Shown here: in pieces, positions 1-6,024 of the stretch
Numbering within the stretch: the stretch's first letter is position 1
How the letters are laid out: every line of letters begins with the position of its first letter
Origin: Pedococcus sp.
GTDB lineage: Bacteria > Actinomycetota > Actinomycetes > Actinomycetales > Dermatophilaceae
Length of the DNA: 6,024 nt
Direction of reading: 5' to 3'
NCBI GenBank assembly: GCA_025936615.1
Contig: JAICSZ010000148.1
Coordinates: forward strand, 1-6,024
Translations under genes and position numbers: made by a program
The notes under the pieces: model-generated
Seen by the model: only the letters and a program-made list of their open reading frames with translations
What the model was told of the DNA's origin: nothing
The model's database searches: none

Positions 1-528
1 GTGCAGGTCGATGGAGCCGAGGGTCGGCGCAAAGCGGTAGGGGTCGTCCTGGACGTGCTCGATGCCGTCGCCGTAGGTCACCCCGACGCGGTAGTCCATG
101 GTCCGGGTCGCGCCCTCGCGCACACCGCCCCAGACGCCGTCCGCCTCGTGGTCCAGCTCGAGGAGCTCACCGTCCTCGAAGCGCACCACCACCTGCCCGG
201 CGAAGGGACGGTAGACCCGGATCCGCAGGCCACCGGGCTCCACGTGGTGGCCGAGCAGGTCGTGCGGCTGCTGGTGGCGGCCGTCGGCCAGCGCCCGGAT
301 CGCCTCCTGCGGGGTCGACACGACCGGCGGCGGCTCGGGCGTCCGGTCGACCGGCGGCTCCACGGCTCGCCCCACCTCTGGCGACTCGGCAGTCTTTGAG
401 GGGTTTGACGGACCAGGACCCGCTGGACCACTCAAAGACTCCGCGGGGACCTGCGGCTCGGGAGTGTGCGCCTGCTCTGGCGGTGTCGCGGCGGGCTTCT
501 GCTTCTTCTTGCCGAACTTGCGGCTCAT
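1..528 (-). CDS. glgB: 1,4-alpha-glucan branching enzyme GlgB, N-terminal part (cut by window edge)
   Basis: GlgB cleaves alpha-1,4 chains and re-attaches them as alpha-1,6 branches on the glucan made by GlgE. Only the first 176 codons are present; the frame is open to position 1 and the catalytic GH13 barrel lies outside. Residues 1-11 are lysine-rich (MSRKFGKKKQK). Residues 12-72 are a Pro/Glu/Ser/Thr-rich linker, probably disordered. From about residue 73 the N-terminal beta-sandwich domain of actinobacterial GlgB is recognisable: PHDLLGHH (88-95), RVYRPFAGQVVV (104-115), and DPYRFAPTLGSIDLH (162-176), which corresponds to the family pattern DxYRFxPTLGExDLHL. The ATG overlaps the maltokinase TGA as ATGA, with an AAGGG-type ribosome site 7 nt upstream, which fixes the start. 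The linker is much longer than the short pre-domain stretch of mycobacterial GlgB and carries a palindromic segment at 391-440. Identity is near certain. Confidence 0.95.
   Translation of the reverse strand, partial: MSRKFGKKKQKPAATPPEQAHTPEPQVPAESLSGPAGPGPSNPSKTAESPEVGRAVEPPVDRTPEPPPVVSTPQEAIRALADGRHQQPHDLLGHHVEPGGLRIRVYRPFAGQVVVRFEDGELLELDHEADGVWGGVREGATRTMDYRVGVTYGDGIEHVQDDPYRFAPTLGSIDLH
391..440. repeat. Palindromic, AT-richer segment inside the glgB linker
   Basis: AGTCTTTGAG (391-400) and CTCAAAGACT (431-440) are a perfect 10-bp inverted repeat. Extending each arm inward to 14 bp (391-404 and 427-440) leaves one mismatch. A nested CCAG/CTGG hairpin sits at 413-426 against the right arm. 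The segment is read in frame as glgB codons 30-46, and uses codons such as TCT, TTG, AGT, TCA and ACT that are rare in the surrounding genes. It could be an inserted palindromic repeat unit or an RNA hairpin in the glgB message. The inverted repeat is seen directly; its origin and role are not known. Confidence 0.7.
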
Positions 529-1964
529 GAGGGGTCCCTTCGTGCGTCGTCGAGCAGTCGGGCCACCGCGGCGGTGGGGATGGTCAGCCAGGTGGGGCGG
601 TTCCGCGCCTCGTAGACCACCTCGTAGAGCGCCTTGTCCAGCTGGAAGGCGGTCAGCAGCGCGGAGTCCGCCCGGGGGTCGCGTCCGGACTCCGTGGCAT
701 ACCCGTCGAGGAAGGCGCGTTGCGCCCGAGCAGCCCACTCGCGGGCACTGCGACCCGGGTGGGACTGCTCCCAGGAGCCGGCTGCGTAGTCGAACGAGCG
801 GAGCATCCCCGCCACGTCGCGCAACGGCTGGTCGGGCAGGGAGCGCTCGGCGAGCGGACGCAGCGGCTCGCCCTCGAAGTCGAGGAGGACCCATCCCCGG
901 TCCGGCACGCGGAGCACCTGGCCCAGGTGGTAGTCGCCATGGATGCGTTGCTGCACAGGCCACTTCGCGTTGACCGCATGGTCGTAGACCGCCGCAACCC
1001 GGTGCTCATGGGCCGCCAGGGCGGGCACCTCGGAGGCGGCTGCGACATAGCGGGAGCGCATGCTTGCGATGGTGGCGGCGATGGCTTCCGCGGTCGCCGG
1101 CTCCGTGGGCAGCACCGTCCGGAGCACCTGGTGCACCTCCGCCGTGGCCGCGCCCAGCTCGCGCGCCGGACCCGTGAAGTCCTCACCTGCCGCGACCGAG
1201 CGCTGGGCGACGCGCCACGCGTCCTCGGTGCCGGGGAAGAACTCCTGGGCAAAGGCCAGGTGCCCGTATGCCGCGTCGTCACCGTCGCGGGGCGCCGGCC
1301 AGTGCGCGGTGACCGCCCCGACCATGGTGGGCACGCGCTGGGACCCGCCCTCGGAGAGGGCGCCCTGCACCGTAACGTCAGGGTTCTCTCCGGAGTGGAG
1401 CATGCGGAAGACCTTGCAGATCAAGGGGTTTGGGGCCCCTTCGGCCGTTGCACAGTCCAAGATGACCGAGGTGTTGGACTGCTCGCCGGACAGGACCCGT
1501 GAGCCCCTGACGTGCAGGTTCGCGGTCCACGACGGGTGGCGGACGCCAGCGACGGCGGGCTCGGGCGTGTCGGACTTCCCACCGGCCTGCGGCACCGCCC
1601 GGCCAAGGGTCAGGGCCAGCAGCTGGCTGGCGTAGACCTGGTCGTGCGGCCCGTCGTAGACCCAGCGGCGGCCCAGGACACTGTGCTCCATCGTGCCGAC
1701 GAGCGCGTGCTGCGCCCCCTCGAGCGGGGCGCCGCGGTAGGTGAGGGGGACCTGGTAGACCACCGGCTCGGGGCCGCCCTCGTCGACGAGGAGCAGGGTC
1801 TCGACGCCCACCTCACCCGCGGGGTCGTCGAGCCGCCACGACCACAACCGGCGCAGCACCGGGAGACGACCCTTCGCGGCATACCAACGCTGGCGCGCCA
1901 TCCACGGCGCGACCAGCTCGACCTTGGTGGGTGAGATGGAGGCCCCGGTGTGGATCTCAGCCAT
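525..1964 (-). CDS. mak: Maltokinase (ATP:maltose 1-phosphotransferase)
   Basis: Also called Pep2. It phosphorylates maltose with ATP to alpha-maltose 1-phosphate, the GlgE substrate, in the cytoplasm. The 479-residue protein is near the length of mycobacterial Mak (about 455). The N-terminal cap domain includes VELVAPWMARQRWYAAKG (15-32). The aminoglycoside-phosphotransferase-like kinase fold shows a nucleotide-binding loop GEQSNTSV (160-167), the ATP-positioning lysine in LICKVFR (Lys184), the catalytic loop IHGDYHLGQVL (341-351, catalytic Asp344), and the metal-binding LLDFEGEP (Asp362). C-terminal YEVVYEARNRPTWLTIP (447-463) is typical of the family. The ATG at 1964 lies inside the last codons of treS, with only a weak G-rich ribosome site, so translation is probably coupled to treS. 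In other actinobacteria Mak can be fused to or complexed with TreS; here they are separate overlapping genes. No truncation or missing catalytic residue is seen. Confidence 0.96.
   Translation of the reverse strand: MAEIHTGASISPTKVELVAPWMARQRWYAAKGRLPVLRRLWSWRLDDPAGEVGVETLLLVDEGGPEPVVYQVPLTYRGAPLEGAQHALVGTMEHSVLGRRWVYDGPHDQVYASQLLALTLGRAVPQAGGKSDTPEPAVAGVRHPSWTANLHVRGSRVLSGEQSNTSVILDCATAEGAPNPLICKVFRMLHSGENPDVTVQGALSEGGSQRVPTMVGAVTAHWPAPRDGDDAAYGHLAFAQEFFPGTEDAWRVAQRSVAAGEDFTGPARELGAATAEVHQVLRTVLPTEPATAEAIAATIASMRSRYVAAASEVPALAAHEHRVAAVYDHAVNAKWPVQQRIHGDYHLGQVLRVPDRGWVLLDFEGEPLRPLAERSLPDQPLRDVAGMLRSFDYAAGSWEQSHPGRSAREWAARAQRAFLDGYATESGRDPRADSALLTAFQLDKALYEVVYEARNRPTWLTIPTAAVARLLDDARRDPS
536..541 (-). 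promoter_or_regulatory. Ribosome binding site of glgB
   Basis: On the minus strand GAAGGG lies 7 nt before the ATG at 528, inside the last codons of the maltokinase gene. It supports the ATG at the ATGA overlap as the glgB start. Confidence 0.6.
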
Positions 1965-3665
1965 GCGCGGCCCCCGGCACCAGGCGCAGCCAGAAGAAGT
2001 CGCGCGACCCGAGGGTCAGCGTGATCGTGCCGTCGTCGGAGACCTTCGGGAAGCCCTGGCCGCCGAACAGGTCCGCCAGCTGGGCGCCCTTGAACTCCTC
2101 GGGCACCCGGATCGTGGCGGCCTGCGGGCGGCTGGCGAGGTTGTTGACGCACAGCACCGCCTCGTCGCCGGCGGCGCCGTCCTCGGTCCGCTCCACGCGC
2201 AGGAAGGCGAGGATGGCCTCGTTGTCGGCAGTGCACACCTCGAACTCACCGCGGCCGAACACCGGGTGCTGCTTGCGGACGGCCAGCATGGCTCGCAGCC
2301 AGTGCAGCTGCGAGGCGCTGCTGGCCATCTGTGCCTCGACGTTGACGTTGTTGTAGTGGTAGACGAGCGAGGACACCACGGGCAGGAAGAGCTTGCCCGG
2401 GTCGGTGCTCGAGAACCCGGCATTGCGGTCGGGCGTCCACTGCATGGGAGTGCGCACGGAGTCGCGGTCGTTGAGCCAGATGTTGTCGCCCATCCCGATC
2501 TCGTCGCCGTAGTAGAGGCACGGCGACCCTGGCAGCGACAGCAACAGGGCGTGGATCAGCTCGATCTCGGCGCGGGAGTTGTCCAGCAGCGGGGCGAGCC
2601 GGCGACGGATCCCGACGTTGGCGCGCATGCGCGGGTCGGGCGCGTACCAGCCGTACATCGCGGCCCGCTGCTCCGGCGTCACCATCTCGAGGGTGAGCTC
2701 GTCGTGGTTGCGCAGGAAGGTGCCCCACTGGCTGCCCTTCGGGATCGCCGGGGTGTGCGCCATGACGTCGATGACCGGCGCGGCCTTCTCCTCGCGCAGG
2801 GAGTAGTAGAGCATCGGCATGACCGGGAAGTGGAAGCACATCTGGCACTCCGGTGCGTCCTCGGTGCCGAAGTAGTCCACGACGTCTGAGGGCGGCTGGT
2901 TGGCCTCCGCGAGCAGGATCCGTCCGGGGTACTCCTCATCGACCATGCGCCGCAGCTTGGTGAGGAACTCGTGGGTCTTCGGGTGGTTCTCGCAGTTGTG
3001 GCCCTCCTCCTCGTAGAGGTAGGGCACCGCGTCCAGCCGGAAGCCGTCGATCCCCATGTCGAACCAGAACCGCACGACGTCGAACATCGCCTCGTGGACG
3101 GCCTCGTTCTCGAAGTTGAGGTCGGGCTGGTGGGAGAAGAACCGGTGCCAGAAGAACTGGCGCCGGATCGGGTCGAAGGTCCAGTTGGACACCTCGGTGT
3201 CGATGAAGATGATCCGCGCGTCGGAGTACTTCTCGTCCGTGTCGGACCAGACGTAGAAGTCGCCGAAGGGGCCGTCTGGCTCGGCCCGGGAGGCCTGGAA
3301 CCACGGGTGCTGGTCGCTCGTGTGGTTCATCACCAGGTCGGTGACGACGCGGATCCCGCGCGCGTGCGCCTGCGACACCAGCTCCTGGAAGTCCGGCAGC
3401 GTCCCGAACTCGGGCAGGACCTGGGTGTAGTCGGCGATGTCGTAGCCGCCGTCGCGCAGTGGCGAGGCGTAGAACGGCGGGAGCCACAGGCAGTCGATGC
3501 CCAGCCACTGGAGGTAGTCGAGCCGGTTGATCAGGCCGGTGAAGTCGCCGGACCCGGTGCCCTTGGAGTCCCCGAAGGCTCGGACCAGCACCTCGTAGAA
3601 GACGGCCGTGCGAAACCACTCGGTGTCGCGGCGCAGCCCCGTCTCGGGGAGGTTGAGACCCTGCA

Positions 3666-3666
<1 letters not shown>
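1957..3666 (-). CDS. treS: Trehalose synthase / maltose alpha-D-glucosyltransferase TreS
   Basis: TreS isomerises trehalose to maltose and back without cofactor, feeding maltose to the downstream maltokinase. The product is 569 residues of the GH13 alpha-amylase superfamily. Visible are WFRTAVFYEVLVRAF (17-31) at the start of the barrel, DLVMNHTSDQHPWF (110-123), FFWHRFFSHQPDLNFEN (171-187, characteristic of TreS), GFRLDAVPYL (208-217, nucleophile Asp212), ILLAEAN (250-256, acid/base Glu254), FLRNHDEL (317-324, third carboxylate Asp322), LPGSPCLYYGDEIGMGDN (378-395) and RTPMQW (405-410). A small C-terminal beta domain follows. I chose the ATG at 3666 rather than a longer open frame starting at 3741, because it has a strong GAGGAGG site and residues before it do not resemble TreS. 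The start overlaps the glgE stop by one base (TGATG). All catalytic residues are intact. Confidence 0.97.
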
Positions 3667-5789
<2,123 letters not shown>

Positions 5790-5790
5790 G

Positions 5791-5796
5791 ACGCTA
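5791..5796 (-). promoter_or_regulatory. Candidate -10 element for glgE
   Basis: The minus strand reads TAGCGT, fitting the actinobacterial TANNNT -10 pattern. Its last base is 7 nt before the GTG at 5783, so transcription could begin at or next to that codon and give a leaderless mRNA. I see no good -35. The match is weak because TANNNT is a loose pattern. If this is right, the glgE start would be 5783 rather than 5789. Confidence 0.35.
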
Positions 5797-5816
5797 CTCG
5801 GTTTGCCCTTTCACGC

Positions 5817-5848
5817 ACGTCCCGGCACCGCCCGGGCGGGCGGGACGT
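5817..5848. repeat. GC-rich nested inverted repeat upstream of glgE
   Basis: ACGTCCCG (5817-5824) and CGGGACGT (5841-5848) are perfect inverted copies. Between them is a 12-bp perfect palindrome, CCGCCCGGGCGG (5828-5839), offset by one base from the outer centre. The left arm also overlaps CCGGCAC (5822-5828), which can pair with GTGCCGG at 5866-5872, so two partly exclusive hairpins are possible if the glgE message starts upstream. It could be a protein-binding site or a leader structure. Chance is not excluded in such GC-rich DNA. Confidence 0.45.
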
Positions 5849-5879
5849 CGCCGAGCCCTGCCCCCGTGCCGGCGTGGTC

Positions 5880-5915
5880 TGCAACTTGATGAAAAGTTTG
5901 CAAGAAGACGTCAAG
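5880..5915. promoter_or_regulatory. Candidate operator shared by glgE and glgP
   Basis: An imperfect inverted repeat has AACTT (5883-5887) and AAGTT (5894-5898) around GATGAA, flanked by TGC (5880-5882) and GCA (5900-5902). On the minus strand two related heptamers, CTTGACG (5915-5909) and CTTGCAA (5904-5898), start 11 bp apart, about one helical turn. CTTGCA-type repeats are associated with LacI-family maltose/amylase regulators such as Streptomyces MalR, so a malto-oligosaccharide-responsive repressor is a reasonable guess. The site is centred about 58 bp upstream of the inferred glgP transcription start. No regulator gene lies in the window. Confidence 0.4.
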
Positions 5916-5934
5916 AGGACTGCCCGGCCTGATC

Positions 5935-5940
5935 TAGGAT
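5935..5940 (+). promoter_or_regulatory. Candidate -10 element for glgP
   Basis: TAGGAT matches the actinobacterial TANNNT -10 well and ends 8 nt before the GTG of glgP, so the mRNA could begin at or within a base or two of the start codon. A -35 is weak: TCAAGA (5911-5916) at 18-bp spacing. The same bases contain AGGA 9 nt from the GTG and could instead be a ribosome site, so the reading is ambiguous. Confidence 0.5.
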
Positions 5941-5948
5941 GGCCCCTC

Positions 5949-6024
5949 GTGAAGGCCATCCGACGCTTCAGCGTCCGTACCGTTCTCCCCGAGCCGATCG
6001 CCGCCCTCGGCGACCTCGCCAGCA
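5949..6024 (+). CDS. glgP: Alpha-glucan (glycogen) phosphorylase GlgP, N-terminal fragment
   Basis: GlgP releases glucose 1-phosphate from the non-reducing ends of alpha-glucan, using pyridoxal phosphate. Only 25 complete codons are in the window, reading from GTG as MKAIRRFSVRTVLPEPIAAL and on to GDLAS, open at the right edge. This closely matches the beginning of actinobacterial alpha-glucan phosphorylases (roughly MKAIRRFTVRTVLPEPL). The catalytic and cofactor-binding residues are outside. The head-to-head position against glgE is the arrangement known for glgP in mycobacteria and streptomycetes, which supports the call. The start is set by the N-terminal match and lies 9 nt after AGGA and 8 nt after a TAGGAT hexamer. 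Identity rests on a short stretch plus context. Confidence 0.85.
   Translation, partial: MKAIRRFSVRTVLPEPIAALGDLAS

Larger units (their letters stand above)
5790..5948. promoter_or_regulatory. Divergent control region between glgE and glgP
   Basis: This 159-base stretch has no reading frame I would call a gene and must hold the promoters for both glgE (leftward) and glgP (rightward). The half near glgP (about 5880-5920) is noticeably AT-richer than the rest of the window and contains the candidate operator. The half near glgE is GC-rich and contains a nested inverted repeat. Confidence 0.8.

Noticed and set aside
1423..1441. AAGGGG/CCCCTT inverted repeat with GGGGCCCC within mak
   Set aside because: The stem is only 6 bp in conserved kinase coding sequence (around residues 175-181) and is explained by chance in G/C-rich codons. 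It shares AGGGGTTTG with the glgB element, but a shared 9-mer is expected by chance at this scale.
5886..5914. Alternative glgE promoter: TTGACG (-35) and CATCAA (-10) on the minus strand
   Set aside because: The -35 is good (5 of 6) but the -10 at 17-bp spacing lacks the conserved final T and overlaps the proposed operator. I did not list it as a feature.

Overview
This window is high-GC DNA whose codons strongly favour G or C at the third position. Every protein resembles its actinobacterial counterpart, so the source is almost certainly an actinomycete. A Micrococcales lineage, perhaps near Intrasporangiaceae, is my guess and is not shown by the sequence. The window holds a nearly complete alpha-glucan locus of the maltose-1-phosphate (GlgE) pathway.

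Layout, read in the direction of transcription on the minus strand: glgE (5789 to 3666), treS (3666 to 1957), maltokinase mak/pep2 (1964 to 525) and glgB (from 528, cut by the left edge at position 1). The four reading frames overlap by 1, 8 and 4 nt, so there is no room for internal terminators and they form one translationally coupled operon. To the right, glgP starts at 5949 on the plus strand and runs off the window after 25 complete codons. The 159 bases between glgE and glgP form a divergent control region. It has a -10-like hexamer just upstream of each start, an AT-richer imperfect inverted repeat with CTTGCA-type half sites, and a GC-rich nested inverted repeat on the glgE side.

How the genes work together: TreS interconverts trehalose and maltose, Mak phosphorylates maltose with ATP to alpha-maltose 1-phosphate, GlgE adds that maltosyl unit to alpha-1,4-glucan chains, and GlgB introduces alpha-1,6 branches. 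GlgP releases glucose 1-phosphate from the polymer. Synthesis and breakdown therefore face each other across one shared control region.

The pathway is well known, and I see no undescribed multi-gene system. The points worth a second look are smaller. An AT-richer, strongly palindromic 50-bp segment lies inside the coding sequence of the glgB N-terminal linker. A second perfect hairpin lies in the disordered N-terminus of glgE. The promoter and start geometry suggests leaderless mRNAs. There is a candidate shared sugar-responsive operator. GlgE has an unusual asparagine at a position where I recall glutamine in characterised homologues.
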